Positions 26,522 through 35,447 of a DNA stretch of 47,216 nt are shown here, piece after piece. The stretch comes from Bacteroidota bacterium (GTDB lineage Bacteria; Bacteroidota; Bacteroidia; NS11-12g; UBA955): assembly GCA_027488495.1 (NCBI GenBank), contig JAIYBO010000006.1, positions 1-47,216 of the forward strand. The letters run 5' to 3'. The position numbers and the translations under genes are program-made. Each line of letters opens with the position of its first letter. The stretch's first letter is position 1. The notes under the pieces were generated by a model. It did not search any database. It was not told where the DNA came from and saw nothing but the letters and a program-made list of their open reading frames with translations.

Positions 26522-28456
26522 TTAATTTTTTATCACTTTATACGAATATACAAAATTTCCGTCGTTTAAACGAATGAAATAAGGCCCCGCACTCAAACCC
26601 TCCAAACTCACCGTCACTTGGTTTGTTGAACGGCCGCCAGTATTCGTTTCCCTTACTTTTTTCCCTATTCCATTGTAAATTTCCATAGAAATTACAGATG
26701 CATTTCTCGCATAAATCGTGAACACATTACCACCCGTTGGATTTGGGAACAATTCAAATGGCATCTGCTGCACGCGATTCAAATTGATACCTCCCACACT
26801 CGCCTTGGCCAAAACTTTCACATATGGATCAAAAATCATGGTATCCACCTGAAAATCCATCTTCAGCTTCATACTCGCATCCAAAGCGTTTGGCTCCCAC
26901 AAAATAAAACGCTCTTTTCCATTCCCTTTTACCAACATAGGCACCTTTATGTACCACAATGGCACGCTGTTGTGCGATGGCATTTGATTGTATTGGATTG
27001 TGAGCTCATCGCCCTTTTGCTTCCAATTGATTTTCACGTATGGAAACCCTTCGCCATAATACCATTGCTTGAAAAAGGTATCCAAATTTCTCCCACTTGA
27101 TTTCTCCATATACCATTGCAAATCTGCTGTCTTCGCAAAACCATACGTGGTGTTCTTGCCCCGCAAATACATCCTACAACCTTCAAAAAATGCACTATCC
27201 CCCACCTTGTCTCTCAACATATGTAACACCCACGCCCCCTTGGTATATGTCAATCGCCCGTTAAACAATCCCCCCACATTCAATGTGTCTTTCGGGAAAA
27301 CTGAACCGCCATCATTCCCCGTAACATTGCTCCTCATCCCGCGCAAACGGATAAGCCCCTCTTGTTTTGGACGTAAATATTCGTAAACCAACTCCGTTAA
27401 ATACGTGGCAAAACCCTCATTCAACCATAAATCTTGCCATGTACCACAGGTAACCATATTCCCAAACCACTGATGCGCCAATTCATGCGCCATCAAATCG
27501 TACGAGAAATTCACCATAAAACTCATCGTCTGATGCTCCATGCCGCCGCCCCAAGTGAATTGCGCATGTCCGTATTTCTCCTCCACAAAGGGATATGGGA
27601 CAAACAAACTATCAAACAACCTCAACATCGGCAACACATCCTTGGTTTCTCTCTCCGCATCCGTTCTGAACTGAGGAAACACAAAATTCTGCACTGGCAA
27701 AGGCTTCGCCCTACCCAACAAATTGGCATACTGCGTGTATTCACTGTAATTGGTTACCGCAATGGCCACCAAATAAGTAACAATCGGATAGCGATGCTTC
27801 CATACCATCAATCGCTGTGAATCATTCAAAACTTCATTTCTCACCAACAAGCCATTACTCGCCGCCTTCAACGATGTATCCGTGTATACCCAAATGTCCA
27901 AACTATCAATTTTATCGTGCAAACTTTGCTTACATGGCCACCAATACTGAGCACCATACGGTTCGCTCAACGTATGCACGATCGGGCCTTTCATATGATT
28001 GTCGTGAACGAAATACCCAAAACCGCCACCATTGGTTGGATTTCCTTGATAAACGATGCCAACCGAATCTTGCTCCCCAGCCTTCCAACCCAACGGTTTG
28101 AATACATACATCTGGTTTCCGCTACGTCGATACGTCAACAAATCCCCATTTTTGCCATATACACGATCTACTTTGAGATTCGATGATAGGTCAAAACCCA
28201 CAGAATCCGTATTCTCGATAACCGTAAACGCCGCCAAAACATCGCCTTGGAAATAAGGACCTTTGATCGGATTTACCCACCATTTACAACGATTGTAATT
28301 GATCAAATACCCATGTTTTACACCTGAATTGTTTCGCCGCGATAATTGCCTTTCTGCATGCGCACCCTCCTTGCAGATAAACTCATCAGGCAACTCCTGA
28401 GCACTTCCAGGCAGAACCCATAATCCCAACACCATCAATCCGATAAGAAATCGCAT
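26522..28456 (-). CDS. secreted M1 family zinc aminopeptidase with type IX sorting domain
   Basis: A gluzincin aminopeptidase that releases N-terminal residues from peptides. The frame opens at 28480, but the ATG at 28456 gives a proper signal peptide (MRFLIGLMVLGLWVLPGSAQ) and lies 4 bases after a -7-like box, so 644 residues are taken. The exopeptidase motif is GGGMEH (303-308); the zinc site is HELAH (324-328) with Glu347 in NEGFATYL. A C-terminal type IX sorting domain covers about the last 85 residues (FELFPNPTGGNVFTIY, SMEIYNGIGKKV, GPYFIRLNDG, YKVIKN). It is the first gene of an operon with the MbnP-like and di-haem genes; why a peptidase is linked with a copper site is unknown. Confidence 0.93.
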   Translation of the reverse strand: MRFLIGLMVLGLWVLPGSAQELPDEFICKEGAHAERQLSRRNNSGVKHGYLINYNRCKWWVNPIKGPYFQGDVLAAFTVIENTDSVGFDLSSNLKVDRVYGKNGDLLTYRRSGNQMYVFKPLGWKAGEQDSVGIVYQGNPTNGGGFGYFVHDNHMKGPIVHTLSEPYGAQYWWPCKQSLHDKIDSLDIWVYTDTSLKAASNGLLVRNEVLNDSQRLMVWKHRYPIVTYLVAIAVTNYSEYTQYANLLGRAKPLPVQNFVFPQFRTDAERETKDVLPMLRLFDSLFVPYPFVEEKYGHAQFTWGGGMEHQTMSFMVNFSYDLMAHELAHQWFGNMVTCGTWQDLWLNEGFATYLTELVYEYLRPKQEGLIRLRGMRSNVTGNDGGSVFPKDTLNVGGLFNGRLTYTKGAWVLHMLRDKVGDSAFFEGCRMYLRGKNTTYGFAKTADLQWYMEKSSGRNLDTFFKQWYYGEGFPYVKINWKQKGDELTIQYNQMPSHNSVPLWYIKVPMLVKGNGKERFILWEPNALDASMKLKMDFQVDTMIFDPYVKVLAKASVGGINLNRVQQMPFELFPNPTGGNVFTIYARNASVISMEIYNGIGKKVRETNTGGRSTNQVTVSLEGLSAGPYFIRLNDGNFVYSYKVIKN

Positions 28457-28460
28457 TTCA

Positions 28461-28468
28461 CAAAGTTC
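28461..28468 (-). promoter_or_regulatory. -7-like box GAACTTTG of the peptidase/MbnP/MbnH operon
   Basis: One mismatch (first base) to TANNTTTG on the minus strand, 4 bases before the ATG at 28456. Confidence 0.4.
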
Positions 28469-28552
28469 CAACATCCACACTGAGCAAACAACAAATCAAC
28501 AAGGAAAATACACAACTCTTACACATGGCAAAATCCCTATGCCCAACTCTCT

Positions 28553-28560
28553 TACCTTTG
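28553..28560 (+). promoter_or_regulatory. -7 box TACCTTTG of the EamA transporter gene
   Basis: Perfect TANNTTTG match 5 bases before the GTG at 28566. It lies inside the longest frame (ATG 28539), which argues that the upstream ATG is not used. Confidence 0.55.
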
Positions 28561-28565
28561 TTGAT

Positions 28566-29519
28566 GTGAAATTCAAGTGGTTGCCCCTGTTTTTAATCAT
28601 AATTTTGGGATGTATTTGGGGTAGCTCCTTCATCCTCATGAAACGCGGACTAACCGTGTTTACGCCCATTCAAGTGGCCGGAATGAGGCTGGTATTTGCC
28701 GGCATTTTCCTCACCCCTTGGGTATATAGATACTCCATTGGCTCCAAATCATGGACCCAAGAATCCTCATCCCACCAACCCAAAAAACTCCTACAACCCA
28801 TCGATTATTTCTACCTGTTTATGACAGGTTTTGTGGGAAATGCCATCCCCGCATACCTCTTCTCCACCGCTGGAACCCTCATCCCTAGTGGCTTGTCGGG
28901 CATCCTAAACGCCTTTACGCCCATGTTTACCCTAGTCGTGGGCGCCCTCCTTTTCAAAAGCAAACTCACAAAAAATGGTTTTCTCGGCGTAGGTGCCGGT
29001 ATCGTTGGCGCAGTTTTCCTCCTCGGACCTTCGATGCTTGGACAAGCAGGCATGGAAATCCACCTCAACGGCGCACTCATGGCCCTCACCGCGTCATTGC
29101 TTTATGGGTACAACATCAACCTCATCAAAACCAAATTGGCGCACATCCCTCCCATGGCCAAAACCGCCTACCCTTTCGTTTTTATGGGTATGCTCTACGC
29201 CATCGTACTATGGAAAACCCATGCCATCGACAATTATAACAGCCACAACATCACCAGCATAGGCAGCTTCCTGCCCGACAATCAATTCGCACTCATTTGC
29301 CTACTCATCCTCGGCATCGTGGGGTCTGCCATCTCTATGATGTTGTTCAACTACCTCATCGAACACACCACCGCCCTGGTTGCATCCACAAACACCTTCG
29401 TGATCCCAATCGTAGCAGTGGCGTGGGGACTTTTCGATCAAGAACCCATTCGTTGGAACATGATCGTTGGACTGATGCTATCGCTGGTTGGCGTATACCT
29501 GGTGATGAAAAAAGAATAA
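28566..29519 (+). CDS. EamA/DMT family transporter
   Basis: An inner-membrane protein of the drug/metabolite transporter superfamily, typically an exporter of amino acids or other small metabolites. It has ten predicted membrane segments in two EamA halves: first half with LIIILGCIWGSSFILMKRGL and VGNAIPAYLFSTAGTLIPSG, second half with LMALTASLLYGYNINLIK and VGSAISMMLFNYLIEHTT. Length is 317 residues from the GTG at 28566. I prefer this start because a perfect -7 box lies just before it and the family usually starts within a few residues of the first helix. An ATG nine codons earlier (28539) is the alternative. The substrate is unknown. Confidence 0.9.
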   Translation: MKFKWLPLFLIIILGCIWGSSFILMKRGLTVFTPIQVAGMRLVFAGIFLTPWVYRYSIGSKSWTQESSSHQPKKLLQPIDYFYLFMTGFVGNAIPAYLFSTAGTLIPSGLSGILNAFTPMFTLVVGALLFKSKLTKNGFLGVGAGIVGAVFLLGPSMLGQAGMEIHLNGALMALTASLLYGYNINLIKTKLAHIPPMAKTAYPFVFMGMLYAIVLWKTHAIDNYNSHNITSIGSFLPDNQFALICLLILGIVGSAISMMLFNYLIEHTTALVASTNTFVIPIVAVAWGLFDQEPIRWNMIVGLMLSLVGVYLVMKKE

Positions 29520-29576
29520 CCCCACAAACGGCTTTCTATAAAGGCCATCCCCATAATCAATCTCCTTCCCTTATTC

Positions 29577-29584
29577 TATATTTG
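29577..29584 (+). promoter_or_regulatory. -7 box TATATTTG of the ALDH7 gene
   Basis: Perfect TANNTTTG match 14 bases before the ATG at 29599. Confidence 0.55.
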
Positions 29585-29598
29585 TATCAATAAACACC

Positions 29599-31134
29599 AT
29601 GAACATCCAAACCATTTTGGCAGATTTAGGCATTGGCAATACACTCGCAGCAGCCAGCACAGGTACTCAGTGGATCCATTTGCAAACAGCAACAACACGG
29701 AGCATCTCCTCCCCCGTTGACGGTAAAACAATCACCGAAGTTCAATTGGCAGATAGCCAAACATACAACCAAGTGGTTGACATTGCCGCTGAGGCTTTCA
29801 AAACTTGGCGACATACTCCCGCTCCAAAACGCGGAGAAATTGTGAGGCAAATTGGCGATGCACTGCGCGTTCACAAAGCCAACCTCGGCGCCCTCGTGAG
29901 CTACGAAATGGGAAAAAGCCTCCAAGAAGGCCTCGGCGAAGTACAAGAAATGATCGATATCTGCGATTTTGCCGTTGGATTGAGTCGTCAATTGCACGGG
30001 CTAACCATGCACTCAGAACGCCCCAACCACAGAATGTATGAGCAATGGCACCCCCTGGGTGTAGTGGGTATTATCAGTGCATTCAATTTCCCCGTGGCAG
30101 TTTGGTCATGGAATGCCATGCTCGCAGCCATCTGCGGTAATACTTGCATCTGGAAACCGTCAGAAAAAACACCAGCCAGCGCAGCAGCAGTGCAAAACAT
30201 CATCCAATCTGTTCTCAAAAACAACCACCTTCCCGAAGGCATATTTTGTTTGGTACAAGGCGATCGCGAAATCGGTGAAGCCATGAGCCACGACCCGCGC
30301 GTTCCCCTCATCAGCGCCACAGGCAGCACAAGAATGGGAAAAAGAGTGGCGGAAGTGGTTGGACAAAGACTGGGCAAATCCATCCTCGAACTGGGTGGCA
30401 ACAACGCCATCATCCTCACACCCGAAGCCAACCTAGAAATGGCCATGGTAGCCATCGTATTTGGCGCTGTGGGTACGGCAGGACAGCGATGCACCACCAC
30501 CCGAAGACTCATCATTCACGAGAGCATCTATGAAACCGTAAAATCCAAATTGGTTTCAGTATACGCCCAATTGCGCATCGGCAATCCCCTAGATGAAAAC
30601 AACCATGTGGGACCATTGATCGACCATGATGCAGTGAACGCCTACTCTGAAGCCATCGAAAAACTCGAAGCCGAAGGAGGTCAAGTTCTTTGCGGTGCAG
30701 AAGTCCTATCGGGCGATCAATACAGCAGCGGTTGTTATGTAAAACCCACAATTTGCGAGGCACAAAATCATTTCGAAATCGTTCAACACGAAACCTTTGC
30801 ACCCATACTCTATTTGATGAAATACAAGGACCTCGATGAAGCCATCGAACTACAAAACGGGGTAAAACAAGGTCTCTCTAGCGCCATATTCACCAACAAC
30901 CTTCAAGAAGCGGAACAATTCCTCAGCGCTTGGGGATCCGATTGTGGTATCGCCAACGTAAACATCGGTACTTCCGGTGCAGAAATTGGGGGCGCTTTCG
31001 GTGGTGAAAAAGAAACTGGCGGCGGCAGAGAAAGTGGATCAGACGCATGGAAAGCCTATATGCGCAGACAAACCAATACCATCAACTACGGCAAATCATT
31101 GCCACTAGCCCAAGGCATTCGCTTCGATTTGTAA
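29599..31134 (+). CDS. aldehyde dehydrogenase, ALDH7 (aminoadipate-semialdehyde) type
   Basis: An NAD-dependent aldehyde dehydrogenase of 511 residues. The catalytic cysteine is in GTAGQRCTTTRRL and the general-base glutamate in ILELGGNNAII. NAD-binding and structural motifs include ISAFNFPVAVWSWNAMLA, KPSEKTP and GSTRMGKRV. The C-terminal stretch GGEKETGGGRESGSDAWKAY is characteristic of the ALDH7/antiquitin group, which oxidises alpha-aminoadipate semialdehyde in lysine breakdown, so that is the best guess. A betaine- or other semialdehyde-oxidising role cannot be excluded. It has its own -7 box and is closed by a bidirectional terminator. Confidence 0.92.
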   Translation: MNIQTILADLGIGNTLAAASTGTQWIHLQTATTRSISSPVDGKTITEVQLADSQTYNQVVDIAAEAFKTWRHTPAPKRGEIVRQIGDALRVHKANLGALVSYEMGKSLQEGLGEVQEMIDICDFAVGLSRQLHGLTMHSERPNHRMYEQWHPLGVVGIISAFNFPVAVWSWNAMLAAICGNTCIWKPSEKTPASAAAVQNIIQSVLKNNHLPEGIFCLVQGDREIGEAMSHDPRVPLISATGSTRMGKRVAEVVGQRLGKSILELGGNNAIILTPEANLEMAMVAIVFGAVGTAGQRCTTTRRLIIHESIYETVKSKLVSVYAQLRIGNPLDENNHVGPLIDHDAVNAYSEAIEKLEAEGGQVLCGAEVLSGDQYSSGCYVKPTICEAQNHFEIVQHETFAPILYLMKYKDLDEAIELQNGVKQGLSSAIFTNNLQEAEQFLSAWGSDCGIANVNIGTSGAEIGGAFGGEKETGGGRESGSDAWKAYMRRQTNTINYGKSLPLAQGIRFDL

Positions 31135-31193
31135 TCTATAATCTTTGAATTCCTAGCCATCCTTTGTCTACCAACGGACAAACGATCATAAAC

Positions 31194-31230
31194 AAAAAGC
31201 CCGCCCTGTAAAAGATAGGGCGGGCTTTTT
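31194..31230. terminator. bidirectional terminator between convergent ALDH7 and bamA genes
   Basis: A 14-bp perfect stem (31194-31207 with 31217-31230) made of an A/T run and a GC-rich core, with a 9-base loop. An A run on the left and a T run on the right make it work for both strands. Confidence 0.9.
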
Positions 31231-31268
31231 TATTGCACCCAAACAATGGGTGAAAAATATCGCAATGC

Positions 31269-33845
31269 TTAAAACTGCTGTCCGATAAAGAAATGCACCT
31301 GCGTGGGCTTGCCGCTGGCAGGAACCTGCTTGTAATCAAATCCATACGCCCAATCCAAACCAATCAAACCAAACATCGGCATAAACAAACGAATGCCCAC
31401 ACCCGCCGCACGCTTCAATTGAAAAGGATTGTACTTGTCCATTGAAGACCAAGCATCACCCGCCTCCGCAAATCCCAAAACATACACAGTGGCCGCCTGA
31501 CCGGTCGTAATCGCCTGACGCAATTCCACAGTAAACTTATTAAATATCGGAGCACCAGCTTGAGCTCCCATCGCAGTAGCACTCACCGTGTAGTTGTCGT
31601 ATCCACGTTGAGAAATGATCTCAGTAGCAGCAATGTTGAACCCAAATACACCCGCACCACCCACTTGGAAACGCTCAAAAAAGGTCAATCCCAAATCCGG
31701 ATTGTAATAACCCAAGAATCCCACACGTGCCTTGGCCATCAAAACCAACTTCTTATAAACCGGCGTGTACCACTCAGCATCCAATTTCCACTTGTGATAT
31801 TCTGCCCACTTGTACTTGTCGTTCAAAGTCATCTCGCTGTAGTTTTTGTTTGATAACAACGACAATGGCGGTGTGGCTTGAACCTGGAAAGTGAAGTTGC
31901 TTCCCGATGTTGGATAAGTGGGGTCGCTGATAGAATTTCTTGTCAACACAACCTGCGCAGTGGGGTTGTAAGAGATCCCATTGAAACCCTTGGGAAATCC
32001 ATAAAATCCACCGTCCATGTTCTGCATGCGATACTGATTGAAACTAAATCCATATTGCAAATTGAAGAAGTCATCTGGCCACTTCAAACGATTTCCATAG
32101 TTTACAGAAATACCAGTATTGTAAAACACCTGACGCAAAGGATCCGTTTTCTGCCTAAAATCAAAGCTATTCACCGTATGAAAAATACTCATACTAAAGG
32201 TGTTCGGCTTCTTCCCGCCAAACCAAGGTTCAGTAAATGAAAATGTATATCCCTGATAGTTTGCTCCGTTACTCTGTGCCCGCAAACCCAATTTTTGACC
32301 ATCGCCAGTGGGTACCGGACTCCATTTTTCGGGATGAAACAACTTCTTTCTACTGAAATTGTTCAAAGTAATACCCGCAGTACCAATCAACGTAGGGGTT
32401 GTACTGAATCCGTTTCCACCCCAACCACCACTCAATTCAATCTGATCCGATGGTTTTTCAACCAACGTGTAATCAATATCCACCGAACCATCCTCTGGAT
32501 TGGGTTTCGGATTCACACCCAATTGCTCGGGATCAAACAAGCCCAACGCACCCAAATCACGCATCGTACGCTGAATGTCGCTCCTCGAAAACACATCGCC
32601 CGGTTTGGTACGAATCTCACGTTGAATAACTCGGTCCGACGTTTTGGTATTCCCACTCCAACGCACCTGGCCAATCGTAGCGCGCGTGCCCTCGCTGATC
32701 CGGATCTCCAAATCAATGCTGTCGTTCACAACACCCACCTCAACAGGCATCATGTTGAAAAACAAATATCCATCGTCCATGTACAAACCCTGAATATCAA
32801 AGCCACCTGGATTGCTGAAAAGTCTTTCCGTCAACAAACTTTGATTAAAGATATCGCCCCGCTTCAAGCCCAAAATGGTATCCAATGTGCCATTCCGGAA
32901 CTTCAAATTCCCCTTCCATGTGATGTTTCTGTATCGATATTGCTGACCCTCAAACAAACGAATGTGAACCACTATCCGATTCTCTGAAATCAATTGAACA
33001 CTGTCCGAAATAATCCGCGCATCCCTGTAACCCTTGCTCAAATAATGATTGATCAAATTCTCCCTCTCCTCAGCAAATTTTGATTCGATATACTTCGAAC
33101 TCTGCCAAATTTGCCACTTCTTTTCCTTTCTCTTTAGCTTCTTGATCTTTGTTCGCAACAACTCATCCGTAAACTCTGAATTCCCCACAAAAACAATGTC
33201 CTGAACCTTCACCTTCGCGCCTTTTTGAATGTCGAAGTCGAAGTTCTCGTATCCCGCAAGCACAATCACACTGTCTTTGGCATCTCTCTTGGTGGCCTGA
33301 CTGCGAATCACATCCACAGCAACATTGTAATACCCCTTTTCTTGATAATACTTAACAACTTTCTCTTTGCTAATATTGATCAAATTGGGCGTAATATACA
33401 TGCCCTTGCGCAAACCCACTTCTTCTTTCAATGTCTTCTGCTGCGCGTTGGTCAAATTTCTGAATCGATGCCCGTTGAGTCGCGGTTGCTCCTGCACACG
33501 AAATTGCACCACCACCTGGCCCTCATCCGTGGGTTGAAAATACACCTGGATGTCGCTGAAATACTCCTGCTTCCATAAGTTTTCAATGGCCTTGGAAATT
33601 TCTCTGCCAGGCACCTTAACCTTCTGCCCAATCGATAAACCCGAATAGAATACCACCTGAGATTTGAGAATGGGCTTGCCGTTCACCTCCGTAACCAAAA
33701 TGTTTTTGATGGTATACTCCGCAGGCTCCACAAAATCGTAATTCACCATGGGCGCCTTACGATAAAAACTATCCGCGGCTGTCCCTTGGGCAAAAAGGCC
33801 ATTCACAAGCCATCCGGCCAATGCTATGATGATAAAACGTTTCAA
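31269..33845 (-). CDS. bamA: outer-membrane assembly factor BamA (Omp85)
   Basis: Inserts beta-barrel proteins into the outer membrane. 858 residues: signal peptide (about 1-20, ending GLFA-Q), five POTRA-type repeats (about 45-470; for example NILVTEVNGKPILKSQVVFY, GYYNVAVDVI, DIVFVGNSEFTDELLRTKIK, IGQVRWSGNTKTSDRVIQRE) and a C-terminal 16-strand-type barrel (about 490-858; LSGGWGGNGFSTTPTLIG, RNSISDPTYPTSGSNFTFQV, GVGIRLFMPMFGLIGLDWAY) ending in Phe (HFFIGQQF). It follows uppS by 3 bases and shares its transcript. In many Bacteroidota OmpH/Skp chaperone genes come next; here a terminator follows instead. Confidence 0.96.
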   Translation of the reverse strand: MKRFIIIALAGWLVNGLFAQGTAADSFYRKAPMVNYDFVEPAEYTIKNILVTEVNGKPILKSQVVFYSGLSIGQKVKVPGREISKAIENLWKQEYFSDIQVYFQPTDEGQVVVQFRVQEQPRLNGHRFRNLTNAQQKTLKEEVGLRKGMYITPNLINISKEKVVKYYQEKGYYNVAVDVIRSQATKRDAKDSVIVLAGYENFDFDIQKGAKVKVQDIVFVGNSEFTDELLRTKIKKLKRKEKKWQIWQSSKYIESKFAEERENLINHYLSKGYRDARIISDSVQLISENRIVVHIRLFEGQQYRYRNITWKGNLKFRNGTLDTILGLKRGDIFNQSLLTERLFSNPGGFDIQGLYMDDGYLFFNMMPVEVGVVNDSIDLEIRISEGTRATIGQVRWSGNTKTSDRVIQREIRTKPGDVFSRSDIQRTMRDLGALGLFDPEQLGVNPKPNPEDGSVDIDYTLVEKPSDQIELSGGWGGNGFSTTPTLIGTAGITLNNFSRKKLFHPEKWSPVPTGDGQKLGLRAQSNGANYQGYTFSFTEPWFGGKKPNTFSMSIFHTVNSFDFRQKTDPLRQVFYNTGISVNYGNRLKWPDDFFNLQYGFSFNQYRMQNMDGGFYGFPKGFNGISYNPTAQVVLTRNSISDPTYPTSGSNFTFQVQATPPLSLLSNKNYSEMTLNDKYKWAEYHKWKLDAEWYTPVYKKLVLMAKARVGFLGYYNPDLGLTFFERFQVGGAGVFGFNIAATEIISQRGYDNYTVSATAMGAQAGAPIFNKFTVELRQAITTGQAATVYVLGFAEAGDAWSSMDKYNPFQLKRAAGVGIRLFMPMFGLIGLDWAYGFDYKQVPASGKPTQVHFFIGQQF

Positions 33846-33848
33846 TTC

Positions 33849-34598
33849 TTATGCAATTTGCTCACTAGTTTTGCCAAATCGGCGCTCGCGACCCTGATAT
33901 TCGACGATTGCTCGATAAAAATCGTCTTTGGAAAAATCAGGCCACAATACTGGGGTGAAATATAACTCGCTGTAGGCAATTTCCCACATCAAAAAATTAC
34001 TAATTCTCTGTTCTCCGCTGCTCCTAATCAATAAATCTGGGTGCGGATACGCTGCTGTACTCAATGCGTCCGAAATCATGTCCTCCGTAATCGCATTGGG
34101 CTCAATCACACCGTCTTTAACCGATTGTGCCAAAGATTTTACCGCCTCCGCAATGTCCCATCTGCCGCTATAACTCAAGGCCAAAATCAACGTCAATTGG
34201 TCGTTGCCCGCCGTCTTTTCCTTTGTTTTTCGCAATTGTGCCTGGCATTTTTCCGGCAACTGGGCGATGTTTCCTATGGTCTCCAAACGAATCCCATTCT
34301 TCATCAATGTGGGTAGCTCATCCTCTATCGTACTCACCAACAATTCCATCAGCGCATTCACCTCCTGCTGGGGTCGCGTCCAATTCTCCGTAGAGAAAGC
34401 ATACATCGTCAGATATTTCACACCCAACTCCGCACCCGACTCAATGGCAGCACGAACTGCCTTCACACCATGGCGATGCCCAAAAATTCGCATATGACCC
34501 TTTTGCTTCGCCCATCTACCATTTCCATCCATGATGATGGCTACGTGCTTGGGAACACGCGCCGAATCAATCTGATATTGTGAAATTCTCTCTGTCAA
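33849..34598 (-). CDS. uppS: isoprenyl transferase (undecaprenyl diphosphate synthase)
   Basis: A cis-prenyltransferase that extends farnesyl diphosphate with isopentenyl diphosphate to make the C55 carrier lipid for peptidoglycan and surface glycans (EC 2.5.1.31). 249 residues, normal length. The signature is HVAIIMDGNGRWAKQKG with catalytic Asp24, plus GAELGVKYLTMYAFSTENW and the C-terminal LLIRSSGEQRISNFLMWE. The start is TTG at 34598, supported by a perfect -7 box 7 bases upstream; no ATG stands before the conserved N-terminal motif. It lies between two DUF6089-like barrel genes and bamA, a cluster order I know from other Bacteroidota. Confidence 0.95.
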   Translation of the reverse strand: MTERISQYQIDSARVPKHVAIIMDGNGRWAKQKGHMRIFGHRHGVKAVRAAIESGAELGVKYLTMYAFSTENWTRPQQEVNALMELLVSTIEDELPTLMKNGIRLETIGNIAQLPEKCQAQLRKTKEKTAGNDQLTLILALSYSGRWDIAEAVKSLAQSVKDGVIEPNAITEDMISDALSTAAYPHPDLLIRSSGEQRISNFLMWEIAYSELYFTPVLWPDFSKDDFYRAIVEYQGRERRFGKTSEQIA

Positions 34599-34605
34599 AG
34601 CCCTG

Positions 34606-34613
34606 CAAATTTA
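34606..34613 (-). promoter_or_regulatory. -7 box TAAATTTG of uppS-bamA, overlapping an upstream stop codon
   Basis: Perfect TANNTTTG match 7 bases before the uppS TTG. Its first three bases are the stop codon of the preceding barrel gene, so uppS-bamA can be transcribed apart from the barrel genes. Confidence 0.55.
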
Positions 34614-35447
34614 CCTACAAACTTGCGGAGTAAACCTATATGAAAAGGTCAATCCCGCAAAATAATACCAATCCTTCAAATGCGTGTCGCCACGCATGGT
34701 TCCTTTGTCTACAACCGCACCCCCAGTTAAAACCTGTGACTGTGCCCAATCTGCCGCACCAACCCCCTGCTGTTCCTTGATGGTTTTATAATCCCCGTAC
34801 GATTTGTACGTATCGTCCAAATAATCCGTGAAAGTCTTTCGAAAAATCACCTCCGCACCAACAATCCACCCCCCCGCATGCTGCCGGTTGCTCGCCATCG
34901 TCTTTACACCAAAACCAATCGGAATAGATGGTTGAATTTGGCTATACCTCGATGCTTGTTGCTCGGTTTTCAAATCACGCAAGTTTACCTCCTCCTTGTC
35001 TAACCGGTGTGGATCAAACCAAAATCCGCCCAAACCCAATAAAAAATATGGCGTGGCAATCCCGTCATTGATGTTCGTGCCAAATGGATGAAAATTGAAT
35101 TCTACCATACTCGCCGCTTCAATCACCTGCGTTTGAAAATTGATATTCTGAAACTGCAATCCCACCACATCATCCGAGGTGCCCTGAATCTGTAAAAAGG
35201 ATACCTGATTGCGCAATCCAAAATAACTGCTGAAATTATACTTCTGATAAACACACCCCGAAGGCTTGAAATGTTTGGTGTTTAACCCCTTACTGAAATC
35301 GCCGTAATAATTGCTCATGCCCAAACCAAAACCCCACTCATTGCGACCAGAAAAATACTTCTGCGCAACAACGGTCGACGGCATGATAACCATCGCAATG
35401 GACAAAACAACCCCAGCGAGTTTATTCAAAATTAAAACTGGAAACAA
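34611..35447 (-). CDS. DUF6089-like outer-membrane barrel protein, copy 2
   Basis: About 278 residues with a signal peptide (cleavage near STVVA-Q). The body is a small outer-membrane barrel: NEWGFGLGMSNYYGDFSKG, TPYFLLGLGGFWFDP, IPIGFGVKTM, RKTFTDYLDDTY and a last strand YFAGLTFSYRF. It shares SNYxGDxxxG and RKTFTDYLDD with the next gene upstream, so the two are tandem paralogues. I assign DUF6089 from these motifs and the neighbourhood of uppS and bamA. The start is TTG: either 35447, overlapping the previous gene by 16 bases, or 35429 (MNKLAGVVLSIAMVIM...), 2 bases after its stop codon. The second gives the neater signal peptide. Confidence 0.8.
   Translation of the reverse strand: MFPVLILNKLAGVVLSIAMVIMPSTVVAQKYFSGRNEWGFGLGMSNYYGDFSKGLNTKHFKPSGCVYQKYNFSSYFGLRNQVSFLQIQGTSDDVVGLQFQNINFQTQVIEAASMVEFNFHPFGTNINDGIATPYFLLGLGGFWFDPHRLDKEEVNLRDLKTEQQASRYSQIQPSIPIGFGVKTMASNRQHAGGWIVGAEVIFRKTFTDYLDDTYKSYGDYKTIKEQQGVGAADWAQSQVLTGGAVVDKGTMRGDTHLKDWYYFAGLTFSYRFTPQVCR

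Noticed and set aside
32295..32987. 230-codon plus-strand frame inside bamA
   Set aside because: Antisense to the POTRA/barrel coding sequence, with no recognisable domain, promoter box or signal.
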